Positions 9,710 through 18,940 of a DNA stretch of 64,000 nucleotides are shown piece by piece. Location of the stretch: positions 186,001-250,000 of the forward strand of contig NZ_LEKN01000013.1 of the NCBI RefSeq assembly GCF_009761395.1, given 5' to 3'. A program made the translations under genes and the position numbers. Below the pieces are notes generated by a model, which ran no database searches, had not been told where the DNA came from, and was given only the letters and a program-made list of their open reading frames with translations. Each line of letters opens with the position of its first letter. Positions within the stretch are counted from its first letter, which is position 1. The DNA comes from Ursidibacter maritimus. GTDB lineage: Bacteria > Pseudomonadota > Gammaproteobacteria > Enterobacterales > Pasteurellaceae.

Positions 9710-10546
9710 ATGAAACTTGTAAAATTATTCACTTATCTTACCGCTTCCATCACGCTATTCAGCACAAACTTAGCCGCTCAAGAACGTATTGTCAGCATTG
9801 GGGGCGATGTCACTGAAATTATTTATGCACTCAATGCTGAACAACAACTGATTGGACGAGATAGTACCAGTATTATTCCTGAAAGAGCTAAAAGTTTGCC
9901 CGATGTGGGTTATATGCGTCAGCTCAATACCGAAGGGATTTTAGCACTAAAACCAAATAAAATTATTGCAACCGAAATAGCACAGCCTTCAGTTGTGCTT
10001 GAGCAACTAAAAGCTGCAGGCGTCACAGTGGAGCAAGTTCCGTTTAAAAACACCGCAGAAGGTGTGATAGAAAAAATTACTCGCATCGGCGAACTACTCA
10101 ATAGGAAATCAGAAGCGGTTGCTTTAAGCGAAAAGTTTACCAATGAGATGAAAACTGTAGAGAATTCCCCTCGAGATGTTAAAGTACTCTTTGTCATGAC
10201 TCGCTCAGGGAATAGTCAAATGGTTGCAGGAACAGATACCGTTCCTGATAGTGCAATTAAACTGGTTGGAGCAAAAAATGCAATGAGTAATGCTGCTCGC
10301 TTTGTCCCGATTTCACAAGAAGGCGTGATTGCGGCTAATCCTGATTTAATCGTACTGACATCATTAGGTGTTAAGAATCTTGGTTCGCTTGATAAACTTT
10401 GGCAATTACCAGGTGTTGCGCACACAACTGCAGGTAAGAAAAAACAAGTTGTTATCGTTGATGATATTGCTTTTTTAGCCTTTGGTTTAACGATTCCGCA
10501 AGAATTACACAAAATGCGTCAAGCAGTTGAAAAGGCTAGTCAATAA
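9710..10546 (+). CDS. hmuT: haem ABC transporter periplasmic binding protein HmuT
   Basis: This periplasmic haem-binding protein passes haem to the HmuUV importer. It has 278 residues: a signal peptide ending near NLAAQ and then a cluster A-3-type binding fold starting ERIVSIGGDVTEIIYAL. The motif DVGYMRQL places a tyrosine at residue 68, where HmuT and ShuT family members carry their haem-ligand tyrosine. AGGAA precedes the ATG. The TAATG overlap with hmuU indicates tight coupling. Fur control is likely from the upstream box. Confidence 0.93.
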   Translation: MKLVKLFTYLTASITLFSTNLAAQERIVSIGGDVTEIIYALNAEQQLIGRDSTSIIPERAKSLPDVGYMRQLNTEGILALKPNKIIATEIAQPSVVLEQLKAAGVTVEQVPFKNTAEGVIEKITRIGELLNRKSEAVALSEKFTNEMKTVENSPRDVKVLFVMTRSGNSQMVAGTDTVPDSAIKLVGAKNAMSNAARFVPISQEGVIAANPDLIVLTSLGVKNLGSLDKLWQLPGVAHTTAGKKKQVVIVDDIAFLAFGLTIPQELHKMRQAVEKASQ

Positions 10547-11535
10547 TGGATAAAACCCATTGGCTTATTACATTAGCAATACTTCTATTGCTAACAATGT
10601 TGATTGCTTCAAATATCGGGGCATTATCGCTCACTTGGCACGATTTATGGCACACTAATATTGATGATAGCCAGTGGCAAATTTGGCTAAATATTCGCGT
10701 ACCACGCATTCTATTGGCAGTGGTTGTAGGTTTAGCATTAGCCGTTTCGGGAACGATCTTCCAGGGATTATTTCATAACCCGATGGCAGATCCCGCGTTA
10801 ATCGGTGTGAATAGTGGTGCTGCGTTAGCGGTGGGCATTTCTATTATGCTACCAAGCTTACTGCCTAGTAACTTAGGTTTATATAGCACAATGATTGCAG
10901 CATTTATCGGGAGTGTCATTGTTTCAAGTTTAATTTACTTTCTTAGCTATCGTTCCCAAGCCTCAGTTACTAAATTGCTCCTCGCAGGAATTGCCGTAAA
11001 TGCACTCTGCTTCTCAATCGTTGGTATCCTAACCTATATTAGTAATGATCAACAATTACGCCAATTTAGTCTATGGTCAATGGGTAGCCTTGGGCAAGCA
11101 CAGTGGGAGCCAGTTATTATTGCAAGTTGTGTTATTTTACTGACCGCTTGTTATGCCCTCACGCTCGCAAATAAACTAAACTTACTGCAACTTGGTGATG
11201 AAGAGGCGCATTATCTTGGTGTCAATGTAATCCGTTTGAAAAAACAGCTTATTTTGCTCGGTGCATTATTGGTCGGAGCGTCAGTAGCAGTAAGTGGTGC
11301 TATTGGCTTTATCGGGTTAGTTATTCCTCATTTAGTTCGCTTTAAATTTGGTGCAGATCATCGTTGGGTTTTACCTGCATCGGCACTTTGTGGCGCTATT
11401 CTACTGCTTGTCGCCGACACTTTAGCGAGAACAATGGTTTCTCCTGCTGAATTACCTGTTGGAATGCTAACTAGCTTTATTGGTGCACCTTATTTTCTTT
11501 GGCTTGTTATTCGCTATCGTGAGGGAACAAAATGA
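10546..11535 (+). CDS. hmuU: haem ABC transporter permease HmuU
   Basis: This inner-membrane permease belongs to the FecCD family (BtuC-like, about ten membrane helices, 329 residues). The family signatures NPMADPALIGVNSGAA and the C-terminal VSGAIGFIGLVIPHLVR, which forms the coupling helix to the ATPase, are visible. The gene starts within the hmuT stop (TAATG) and ends overlapping the hmuV start by 4 bases. Confidence 0.95.
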   Translation: MDKTHWLITLAILLLLTMLIASNIGALSLTWHDLWHTNIDDSQWQIWLNIRVPRILLAVVVGLALAVSGTIFQGLFHNPMADPALIGVNSGAALAVGISIMLPSLLPSNLGLYSTMIAAFIGSVIVSSLIYFLSYRSQASVTKLLLAGIAVNALCFSIVGILTYISNDQQLRQFSLWSMGSLGQAQWEPVIIASCVILLTACYALTLANKLNLLQLGDEEAHYLGVNVIRLKKQLILLGALLVGASVAVSGAIGFIGLVIPHLVRFKFGADHRWVLPASALCGAILLLVADTLARTMVSPAELPVGMLTSFIGAPYFLWLVIRYREGTK

Positions 11536-12335
11536 GTGGTAAATTTTCTTCGACATCTGACCGCTTGCTCTTTGCGGAAAATATCAGTTTTGAAATTCAA
11601 GGTAAAGCCTTATTACAGAACATTAATTTAGTGCTTAAACCGGGCGAAATCACAATGTTGATTGGCCCAAATGGAGCAGGAAAATCCACCTTAATGCGTT
11701 TGCTTTCGGGATATTTAACACCAAGCACAGGGCAAATAATGTTTCAGCAAAAAGTCCTAAATGAATATGCTTCCATCGAATTAGCACAACAACGAGCGGT
11801 AATGCGCCAACATAGCCAGCTCAATTTTCCCTTTTCCGTTGAAGAAGTAATTAGAATGGGAGGATATCATCGCCGCGCCAAAGAAGTGGAACACTATCTT
11901 CCCGAAGTCATTGAAAAAACCGACTGCCAGCCTTTACTAAACAAAGGCTACAGTCAACTTTCTGGTGGTGAACAACAACGCACACAACTTGCTCGAGCAT
12001 TATTACAACTATGGCAAGAAGATATGTCAGGCAAACTACTCTTTTTAGATGAGCCAACCTCGGCTTTCGATTTACATCACCAACAACAATGTTTACGTCT
12101 AATGCGAGAACTTTGTGATAAGAAAGGGCTAACGGTTTGTTGTATTCTTCACGATCTCAATTTAGCTTCATTATATGGCGATCACATTGTGCTACTTGCA
12201 GAACAGCAGCTACAAGCACAAGGTAGTCCAAAAGAGATTATCACTGAAGCAAACATTAAACAGTGGTACAAAGCTGACATCGCTATTCACCCCCACTATG
12301 AAACTAACACGCCACAAGTGGCATTTAAGCGTTAA
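11532..12335 (+). CDS. hmuV: haem ABC transporter ATPase HmuV
   Basis: This cytoplasmic ATPase has 267 residues and drives HmuTU haem import. Walker A is GPNGAGKST, the signature motif is LSGGEQQR, Walker B is LLFLDEPTSAFD, and the switch histidine is in CILHDLNLA. The ATGA overlap with hmuU shows coupling. After its stop there are about 95 AT-rich bases holding the promoter of the next transcription unit, so the transporter and receptor units have separate promoters. Confidence 0.95.
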   Translation: MSGKFSSTSDRLLFAENISFEIQGKALLQNINLVLKPGEITMLIGPNGAGKSTLMRLLSGYLTPSTGQIMFQQKVLNEYASIELAQQRAVMRQHSQLNFPFSVEEVIRMGGYHRRAKEVEHYLPEVIEKTDCQPLLNKGYSQLSGGEQQRTQLARALLQLWQEDMSGKLLFLDEPTSAFDLHHQQQCLRLMRELCDKKGLTVCCILHDLNLASLYGDHIVLLAEQQLQAQGSPKEIITEANIKQWYKADIAIHPHYETNTPQVAFKR

Positions 12336-12370
12336 AAGTAAACAATCCCACAATTAAAAATAATAATAAC

Positions 12371-12416
12371 TTGCAGATATTAGCAAAAACAATATAATTA
12401 ATGCTAACTATTATCA
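12371..12416 (+). promoter_or_regulatory. Fur-controlled promoter of the chaN-exbBD-tonB-receptor unit
   Basis: TTGCAG (12371-12376) and a perfect TATAAT (12393-12398) are separated by 16 bases. A Fur-box-like 15-mer TGCTAACTATTATCA at 12402-12416 covers the expected transcript start and matches 12 of 14 fixed positions of the 7-1-7 consensus. The predicted untranslated leader is only about 25 bases and has no Shine-Dalgarno sequence before the ATG at 12430. Confidence 0.78.
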
Positions 12417-12429
12417 TTTCTAAATTTAT

Positions 12430-13260
12430 ATGTGGGTAAAAAAATTATACTTTTTGTTTAGCTGTTGCTTGCTTGTTATGGGATGTCAGCAATCCGTCAA
12501 AGAAACTAAGGTTGACAATTTAGGAAAAATCGTTGATTTAAGAACAGGGCAAACTTTCACTCCTGGTCAGTGGGTAGATAATGTTGTTTCACAACAGCAC
12601 ATACTTATTGGTGAAAAGCACGATAATTTTTCCCATCACCAAGCACATTACTGGTTAATTGAACAACTCCATCAAAAGCGTAAACAAGGAGCACTGCTGC
12701 TTGAAATGTTAAGGGTAGATCAACAGCCTTTAGTCGATTTGGTTGCAAATAATTTTGCAAAAAATCGTTCCGATCTTACCGCTAAGTTGAATTGGCAATC
12801 GAGTTGGAAATGGGATTTTTACCGAGATATTGTGCAACACCCATTGGAGCATCACTATGCTTTGGTTGCGACCAACTTAACTCAAGGTGAAGTTACGCAG
12901 ATTTTACAGGGGGCTGAACCACTTAAAGGTTATATATCTACAGAGAAAAAAGTAAAGCAACAGCTCGCCGACATTATTATTCATAGTCATCAATGCGAAT
13001 GCAATGCGAGCGATCCACATATTCAAAAAATGGTAGAAGTTCAGCAATTCAGGGATCGTCGAATGGCTGAAAAACTATTAAAAAGCCATACACCTAATAT
13101 ATTGATTGCAGGCAATCATCATATTAATCGCCAATATGGCGTTCCAAAACATTTAGCTGATTTATCACATAATCAAAAATTTATTACTGTTTTATTAGCA
13201 GATAAAAATCATAATTATACACAAGCAGATAGCGATTATGTTTGGATACTTTCTGAATAA
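12430..13260 (+). CDS. ChaN-like haem-binding lipoprotein
   Basis: This lipoprotein has 276 residues. The signal peptide ends in the lipobox LVMGC, so Cys19 would be lipidated. The rest is a ChaN domain (iron-regulated, haem-binding lipoprotein family): HILIGEKHDNFSHHQAHYWLIE near residue 58 and IAGNHHINRQYGVPKHL near 220 are the typical histidine-rich strands. In the family, a dimer binds cofacial haems. It is the first gene of the Fur-controlled unit ahead of exbB, suggesting a haem shuttle or store between the outer membrane and HmuT. No Shine-Dalgarno is visible at the ATG. Confidence 0.85.
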   Translation: MWVKKLYFLFSCCLLVMGCQQSVKETKVDNLGKIVDLRTGQTFTPGQWVDNVVSQQHILIGEKHDNFSHHQAHYWLIEQLHQKRKQGALLLEMLRVDQQPLVDLVANNFAKNRSDLTAKLNWQSSWKWDFYRDIVQHPLEHHYALVATNLTQGEVTQILQGAEPLKGYISTEKKVKQQLADIIIHSHQCECNASDPHIQKMVEVQQFRDRRMAEKLLKSHTPNILIAGNHHINRQYGVPKHLADLSHNQKFITVLLADKNHNYTQADSDYVWILSE

Positions 13261-13270
13261 GGGTAATTAA

Positions 13271-14020
13271 ATGAAATTTAAGTCATTATTTTTTATAATT
13301 AGTTTATTATTTAGTTTAAACAGTGTAGCAAATACAGTGCCAACGGCAACATTACCGTTAGATCTTTCCCCACAAACATTATATGAAAATGCTCATATCG
13401 TAGTAAAAGCAGTTATTTGGATTTTAATTATTTGTTCTATTATTACTTGGACAATTTTTATTTTTAAAAGCTCCCAACTTATTTCTTCACTCTCTAAATT
13501 GAAGAGAGCAATTAAACAGATTAATCCAAATCAATCTTTCATAGAAATAAAAGAGAGTTTAATAAAAGAGAGCGCATTAAACAAGCTAATAGTTGAAATT
13601 GAGCAAGAAATAAGTTCATCATATAACAGCTATGACAGTGATCTGATTGGACGAATTGAATATCGTCTTACCCATAAAATAAAACAGATGGGGAAAATAA
13701 TGCGTTATGGTATTAGCCCTCTTGCTACTATTAGTTCAGTTGCTCCATTCATAGGCTTATTCGGTACCGTATGGGGAATTATGAATAGCTTTATTGGTAT
13801 TGCTCAAACACATACCACAGATCTTTATGCGGTTGCACCAGGTATTGCGGAAGCACTATTTGCTACGGCATTAGGTCTTGTTGCTGCTATTCCTGCAGTC
13901 ATTATTTACAACTCATTCATTCGATATATTCAACATTATAACGATCAGTTAGCTTATTCAAGTGCTACATTACAGCTCGTTATTCGTCGTGAAATTTCTC
14001 AATCGATAAAAGGAAAATAA
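13271..14020 (+). CDS. exbB: TonB-system energiser ExbB
   Basis: ExbB is an inner-membrane proton-channel subunit that, with ExbD, powers TonB. It has 249 residues. An N-terminal signal-like segment (residues 1-20) precedes three membrane helices at about 43-66, 150-175 and 190-214. The MotA/TolQ/ExbB signatures [17 protein letters not shown] and [13 protein letters not shown] are visible. It follows the ChaN-like gene by 10 bases and precedes exbD by one base. The cytoplasmic loop is short and acidic/basic. Base composition is more AT-rich than in the flanking housekeeping genes. Confidence 0.94.
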   Translation: MKFKSLFFIISLLFSLNSVANTVPTATLPLDLSPQTLYENAHIVVKAVIWILIICSIITWTIFIFKSSQLISSLSKLKRAIKQINPNQSFIEIKESLIKESALNKLIVEIEQEISSSYNSYDSDLIGRIEYRLTHKIKQMGKIMRYGISPLATISSVAPFIGLFGTVWGIMNSFIGIAQTHTTDLYAVAPGIAEALFATALGLVAAIPAVIIYNSFIRYIQHYNDQLAYSSATLQLVIRREISQSIKGK

Positions 14021-14021
14021 A

Positions 14022-14441
14022 ATGGCGATGAATTTGAATAATAGTGATGATGTACAGCAAGAGATGAGTGAAATTAATGTTACGCCTTTTATTGATGTAA
14101 TGTTGGTACTTCTTATTATTTTTATGGCGACAATTCCTTTAGCAACAGTCAATATTCCGATTAATTTGCCTGCTAGTTCTGCTAATGAACAAAAAAATGA
14201 AGGAACACCGATTATTTTAAGTTTGAACTCGGATAATCAGCTTTATTTATCGAATGAGTTAATTAGTTTTGAAAACATCAATGAAAAATTGGAAATTGCA
14301 ACGCATGGTAATAAAGAAACAGTCATATTTTTCCGCATTGATAAAGAAGTTAAATATGATTTGGTAATGCAATTGATGAGCCAATTACGCCTATCAGGAT
14401 ATTTAAAAGTAGGTTTAATGGGAATAAACGAAACAAATTAA
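14022..14441 (+). CDS. exbD: TonB-system energiser ExbD
   Basis: ExbD has 139 residues: a short cytoplasmic N-terminus, one membrane helix (about 23-43) and a periplasmic domain. The essential membrane aspartate is at position 25 in the motif NVTPFIDVMLVLLIIFM, the same position as in E. coli ExbD. The start follows exbB almost immediately, with AAGGAAA upstream. Confidence 0.95.
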   Translation: MAMNLNNSDDVQQEMSEINVTPFIDVMLVLLIIFMATIPLATVNIPINLPASSANEQKNEGTPIILSLNSDNQLYLSNELISFENINEKLEIATHGNKETVIFFRIDKEVKYDLVMQLMSQLRLSGYLKVGLMGINETN

Positions 14442-14454
14442 AAATCAGAGTTTT

Positions 14455-15330
14455 ATGTTTTCATTTTATCAGAAACCAATTATTAAATGGAGCAGTGCTT
14501 TTCTGTTATCTATATTGTTTCATTTGCTATTCGGTTACTACTATTTTTATAAAAAAGAAATCACGATTAATGAACTTGTTGCCTCGGCTGTCATTGTTGA
14601 TTTTTCGGATCCGCCACAATCTATTGTGATTAGTAGCGAGTTGCCAGTTGGTCCACCACAACAAATTTCTACAGAAACCACAATAGAAGAGCCAGCAGAA
14701 TCTAAAGTAGAGCCTGAAATAGAAGAAGAACTTGTTATTGAAGAACCTACTCCACCAGAAGTAGAGCCTGAAATTGTAGTAAAACAGCAAAAAGAAACAA
14801 ACAAAACAGTAAAACCAGAAAAAGATAAACCTAAATCTATTGAGAAAGTAAAAAAAGAGCCTAAACCTAATAAAAATAGGGAAGCTAAAAAACAGCCTAA
14901 AGAGAAGAAAAACTTGCCTGTTGCGGAGAAGGAATCACCTGCAGGAAATAACGTTGCAACCGCCCCACCTTCGGGAGATAGCAATAAGATAGCTTCGAAC
15001 TTTAATAGCAGTGGACGAGGAACAAATTTAGAAATTAATTGGAAAGCTTTAGTAAAAAGTCATTTAGAAAAACGCTTACGTTACCCTGAACAGGCGCTAC
15101 GTAAGCGTTGGAAAGGAAAACCTGTTATTCAAATTATATTAGATAGTAAAGGAAATGTACTGGGTTCTACGGTAATCAGCAGCAGTGGTAAAGAAAGTTT
15201 TGATCGTGAAGCAATTGATAATGCTAAACGCTCCTCGCCTTTACCACAGCCACCTGCTGATTTACTGCAAAACAACAAAATATCAATCAATATTCCGATT
15301 AATTTTGATTACGATAATTATCGACAATAA
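14455..15330 (+). CDS. tonB: energy-transducing protein TonB
   Basis: TonB has 291 residues. The N-terminal anchor (about 12-32) carries the SxxxH motif at Ser19-His23. A long Pro/Glu/Lys-rich spacer follows from about 60 to 180, first acidic and then basic. The C-terminal TonB domain spans about 200-290 (LRYPEQALRKRWKGKPVIQI and SSGKESFDREAIDNAKRSSPLP). Its place inside the receptor operon suggests that it serves the adjacent receptor. Whether it is the only TonB of this cell cannot be told from the window. Confidence 0.93.
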   Translation: MFSFYQKPIIKWSSAFLLSILFHLLFGYYYFYKKEITINELVASAVIVDFSDPPQSIVISSELPVGPPQQISTETTIEEPAESKVEPEIEEELVIEEPTPPEVEPEIVVKQQKETNKTVKPEKDKPKSIEKVKKEPKPNKNREAKKQPKEKKNLPVAEKESPAGNNVATAPPSGDSNKIASNFNSSGRGTNLEINWKALVKSHLEKRLRYPEQALRKRWKGKPVIQIILDSKGNVLGSTVISSSGKESFDREAIDNAKRSSPLPQPPADLLQNNKISINIPINFDYDNYRQ

Positions 15331-15347
15331 AAGCTCTAGGAGGCTAT

Positions 15348-16679
15348 ATGAAATTTACCAAAAACCCAATTGCACTAATTATTCTTGCAGCTTCATTAAC
15401 AGCTTGTTCTGGTGGGAGTAATAAATCAACACCAGCGGCTGAAAGTCCTAAGGTGAATGTTGCACCAATCCAAAAGAATAATGCAAATACACAATCAGAA
15501 AATGTAAATTCACAGACTGGGAATGGAAGTAAGCAATCAGAAAATGCAAGTTCACAGACTCATAATGGCAGTAAACAATCAGAACATGCAAGTTCACAGA
15601 CTCAGAATGGCAGTAAACAATCAGAAAATACAGGTTCACAGACTGGGAATAGCAGTACACAAAATAGTAATTCACAATCTACTAATAATCCCACAGATTC
15701 AAAAGATATTACCAATTCTAACGACCGTGATAATATCGAATATCTCTTAGACCCAACAAAAAAAGTTAAATGGCGTCAGCTTACTGCATTTTTGGATTCT
15801 AGTGAAACAGACTCCGCAAACCCACTAAAAAACAATGGAAAAATGGCACCATTAGGTGCAGCAGCACATGTTAATGGTGATCTACGCTATTCCGGCGGAG
15901 ATTTACGTAAAAACCTAGATAAGCTTGATTATGACCCTTCATTCTTGACAAACGCTGAAATCAATCCAGATAAATTACAACACTCAGTAATCACAGATAA
16001 AACGGGAAAAACCGTAGTAAATACTCATTTTGTAAATCAAACTTACTCATCGTATCTCAGTTTCAAAGCAGAAGTTCCCCTTACATCTTTAGATGATGAA
16101 GGTAAAACAGTGAAAGCTCTTGATGCTCCTTCAGCCTATATTGCAGTACCAACGAAAGCGGACAAAGCTATTTTAGATCGTAAAGTAAAAGCCACCTATA
16201 AAGGCCACACTATTGGAAACCAAAACCGTGATAATAATCAATTTACATTGGGGGATATTCAAATCGATGCAGATTTTGAAAAAATGCAAATTAGTGGTGA
16301 AATTACCAAACGTAATGATGAACTACTACGAGTTAGAGCTAAATTTAAAGGTGCTGGTTATAAAGGTTATACCACCGATCCAGAAGCTGCTGAGCCTGGA
16401 ACTACCGATCTCATTAATCCAGAGAAAATGGAAGAACTTTATGCAAAACATCGTTCATTACAGGTTAAATTACTGCCAGCCGATATCAAAATTGCCAATG
16501 GTGTAGTAAGTTTTGAAAACAATGATGGAGCTTTAGAATTCGAGGCATTTAATAAGGATAAAGTTAAAACTGGTAGTTATGCTGGTATCTTCGCTGGCCC
16601 TAATGCTGAAGAAATTGTCGGAGAAATTAAAGCAGGACAAAACTTCATTAGCTTTGGTGCAACTGAGGTACAAAAATAA
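15348..16679 (+). CDS. Slam-dependent surface lipoprotein (TbpB-like barrel), probable haem/haemoprotein capture
   Basis: This 443-residue lipoprotein has lipobox SLTAC (Cys20) and strong ribosome binding (AGGAGG). Residues about 30-120 are a Ser/Gln/Asn-rich linker made of 14-residue repeats. The remainder looks all-beta and ends in an eight-strand barrel of the TbpB type, with the hallmark GIFAGPNAEEIVGEI and a final FISFGATEVQK. It lies directly before a TonB-dependent receptor (TAATG overlap) and one gene before a Slam translocon, so surface display by Slam is strongly suggested. It is too short for TbpB. The ligand is unknown; haem or a haemoprotein is inferred from the operon. Confidence 0.85.
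   Translation: MKFTKNPIALIILAASLTACSGGSNKSTPAAESPKVNVAPIQKNNANTQSENVNSQTGNGSKQSENASSQTHNGSKQSEHASSQTQNGSKQSENTGSQTGNSSTQNSNSQSTNNPTDSKDITNSNDRDNIEYLLDPTKKVKWRQLTAFLDSSETDSANPLKNNGKMAPLGAAAHVNGDLRYSGGDLRKNLDKLDYDPSFLTNAEINPDKLQHSVITDKTGKTVVNTHFVNQTYSSYLSFKAEVPLTSLDDEGKTVKALDAPSAYIAVPTKADKAILDRKVKATYKGHTIGNQNRDNNQFTLGDIQIDADFEKMQISGEITKRNDELLRVRAKFKGAGYKGYTTDPEAAEPGTTDLINPEKMEELYAKHRSLQVKLLPADIKIANGVVSFENNDGALEFEAFNKDKVKTGSYAGIFAGPNAEEIVGEIKAGQNFISFGATEVQK
15486..15680 (+). repeat. 42-bp tandem repeat inside the surface lipoprotein gene
   Basis: Three near-identical 42-base units start at 15522, 15564 and 15606 and encode NGSKQSENASSQTH-like peptides. They are flanked by a 36-base partial unit at 15486-15521 and a diverged unit at 15648-15680. 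Units differ at only a few bases. The length is a multiple of three, so copy-number change keeps the frame and would only lengthen or shorten the linker between lipid anchor and folded domain. Confidence 0.93.
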
Positions 16680-18934
16680 TGAAACTAAATAGACTTTCAT
16701 TACTTATTAGCTATTCATTGCTGGGGATTACCCCAGCAATGGCAGACACATCTCCCATATTAATTGATGAAATTAAGGTATCAGGTCAAGTAGGCAATCA
16801 AAAAGCAGATAAAGCCTTTACCAAAGCTGGGGGAATTGCAATTCGTGGTGAAGAAAAGCAACTTCAATCTTTAGATAGTGTGGTACGAGCTTTGCCTGGT
16901 ACTTATACGAATATTGACCCTGTACAAGGCACTGTCACTGTTAATATTCGTGGAATGGCAGGGCTTGGTCGAGTCAATACTGTAGTTGATGGCGTCCCCC
17001 AAACCTTTTTCGGCACATCCGCTAATGGTGATCGCCGTTTCCACGATGAAGATGGTGGATTACCACCAAGTAGCCAACACGGAACAATGATTGATCCTAA
17101 TTTTTTAACCGAAGTGAGCATCAATAAGGGCTTTTCGACTGGCTCTCAAGGAGTAAATGCTCTGGCAGGAAGCGCCTCATTTAAAACTCTTGATGTCGAT
17201 GATGTCATTTTCAAAGGAAATAAAATCGGTATTAGATCTAAGTTCAGTTATGGTACCAATGCTTTAGGCTATAATGGAATGTTAGCCCTTGCAGGTAAAA
17301 CGAATGCATTTAGCTCCACAGGAAGTGTCGGCGGATTATTTGCTTATAGCCAACGCAAAATAGGTTCAAATTATAAACGTGGTGATGGTAAATATGCTAA
17401 AGAAAATGCTTACGCCAAAAGAATGGATCAACGCCCCGCTTCTTGGTTAGCTAAAATTGAATTATTACCGACCGATCAGCATCGAATTTTACTTTCTGCA
17501 AGGGATTACCATAGCAATATTGGTGGGCGAGATATTCAAAATAAAAATTACAGCCTAAATTACCACTACACGCCAGATTCTGATTTAATCGATCTAGAAC
17601 TACTCGCTTCAAGTACGAAAAACACCCAGAAATATGATCAGGAATCTGCTTTATGGGAATTGACGGATGCCTCTACAATCAATAAATCTGACTATATCGA
17701 TTTAAAAAATACGAGCAACTTTAATTTTTGGAACAGTGAACTGACAGCAACTTTGGGCACAAGCTACTTTAATAATAAGTATACCCGAAAAGCGAAAGGT
17801 AAAAATCAAGATAATTTTGATTACACACCTTTTGCCCCAACAGGTAAACAGCGAATTGCAAGCGTCTATCTTAATACTCAGTGGAAAAAATCTATTTATA
17901 CTTTAGATGGTGGGCTAACCTACACTTACTCTAATTTTAGAGGCTTTAAACCTGCCTGTGGCACTGTTGGCGAATATACTATTCCTTGTTTCCCTCAAGG
18001 TGCTTATAACATCAGTATGGTCAATTACTATGTTGATCCATCCTTGATGTTATCTGCTGATATTAGTGAATGGTTTAATCCATTTATTAGTTATAGCCGT
18101 AGTACCCGAATGCCAAATATCCAAGAAGTCTTTTTCAATAATGAGAGTGGTGGCTCAATGAACCCGTTCTTGCGCCCAGAAAAAGCACAAACTTATCAGA
18201 TTGGTTTTAACACCTTTAAACATAATTGGCTTACAGATACAGATAAATTAGGCATCAAACTACTTTACTATCGTAGCAAAATTAAAGACTTTGTTACCTC
18301 TGAATCATTTTATATTTCTAATTCTGGGCAATTTACACAAGATATAAATGACGTTGGTAGCGGTAGTTTCCATTCTCAAGTCTCTATTAATTCCCTTACA
18401 CCTGTTAAAACAAGCGGTGTGGAACTGGAATTAAATTACGATACTGGAAAATACTTTGGACGATTATCTTATAGCTATGAAAAAACATCACAACCAATTG
18501 GTGTACAAAGCTCTAACGATGGTTTTGGTTTTGGAGATATTTATGAATTACCAAAACATTATGCCACTTTGGACCTTGGTGCTAGACTGTTAGATAAAAA
18601 ATTAACACTGGGTAGTATTATTAAATACACTCAAAAAGTGAAAAGAATTAGTCCGAAGGGTATTAACGCAGGTACGAATGATAAAATAGAAACTCAAACG
18701 ATACCGCAAAATCCAATGATTGTGGATATTTATGCTAACTATGAAATCAATAAAAATTTCAGTTTAAGAGCAAGTATTCAAAATCTATTTAATTCACTTT
18801 ATATTGACCCACTAAATAGTCAAAATGCAACACGCTCACAATTTGTAGGTGATGGTAAAGGTGGAGAGGCTTATACCTATACGAATTATGCTCGTGGTCG
18901 CACCTATATTATTGGTGGTGAAATTAGATTCTAA
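16679..18934 (+). CDS. TonB-dependent outer-membrane receptor, haem/haemoglobin-type
   Basis: This outer-membrane receptor has 751 residues and a signal peptide ending PAMA. A TonB box (EIKVSG, residues 31-36) is followed by a plug domain (VNIRGMAGLGRVNTVVDGV, NALAGSASFKTLDV) and a beta-barrel ending in the terminal phenylalanine of GRTYIIGGEIRF. FRAP-like (SRSTRMPNIQEVF) and NPNL-like (MNPFLRPEKAQTYQIGF) boxes place it in the haem/haemoglobin receptor group. The histidine usually found between those boxes in single-component haem receptors is not seen. That fits a two-part system in which the upstream lipoprotein supplies the ligand. It is translationally coupled to that gene. Confidence 0.9.
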   Translation: MKLNRLSLLISYSLLGITPAMADTSPILIDEIKVSGQVGNQKADKAFTKAGGIAIRGEEKQLQSLDSVVRALPGTYTNIDPVQGTVTVNIRGMAGLGRVNTVVDGVPQTFFGTSANGDRRFHDEDGGLPPSSQHGTMIDPNFLTEVSINKGFSTGSQGVNALAGSASFKTLDVDDVIFKGNKIGIRSKFSYGTNALGYNGMLALAGKTNAFSSTGSVGGLFAYSQRKIGSNYKRGDGKYAKENAYAKRMDQRPASWLAKIELLPTDQHRILLSARDYHSNIGGRDIQNKNYSLNYHYTPDSDLIDLELLASSTKNTQKYDQESALWELTDASTINKSDYIDLKNTSNFNFWNSELTATLGTSYFNNKYTRKAKGKNQDNFDYTPFAPTGKQRIASVYLNTQWKKSIYTLDGGLTYTYSNFRGFKPACGTVGEYTIPCFPQGAYNISMVNYYVDPSLMLSADISEWFNPFISYSRSTRMPNIQEVFFNNESGGSMNPFLRPEKAQTYQIGFNTFKHNWLTDTDKLGIKLLYYRSKIKDFVTSESFYISNSGQFTQDINDVGSGSFHSQVSINSLTPVKTSGVELELNYDTGKYFGRLSYSYEKTSQPIGVQSSNDGFGFGDIYELPKHYATLDLGARLLDKKLTLGSIIKYTQKVKRISPKGINAGTNDKIETQTIPQNPMIVDIYANYEINKNFSLRASIQNLFNSLYIDPLNSQNATRSQFVGDGKGGEAYTYTNYARGRTYIIGGEIRF

Positions 18935-18940
18935 ATATAT

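Noticed and set aside
14527-14984. Minus-strand open frames opposite tonB
   Set aside because: They are shadows of the Pro/Glu/Lys-rich TonB spacer, with Ser/Phe-rich composition typical of antisense frames.
15448-15675. Repetitive minus-strand open frame, or a CRISPR-like array, at the 42-bp repeats
   Set aside because: Repeats are contiguous without spacers and encode an in-frame lipoprotein linker on the plus strand; the opposite frame is a mirror of the repeats.
15348-18934. Transferrin-binding proteins TbpB and TbpA
   Set aside because: 443 and 751 residues are far below usual TbpB (about 600) and TbpA (over 900) lengths, only one TbpB-type barrel is evident, and the neighbours are haem-transport genes.
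16679-18934. Phase-variable haemoglobin receptor with CCAA repeats, as in Haemophilus hgp genes
   Set aside because: No tetranucleotide tract is present anywhere in the gene or near its start.
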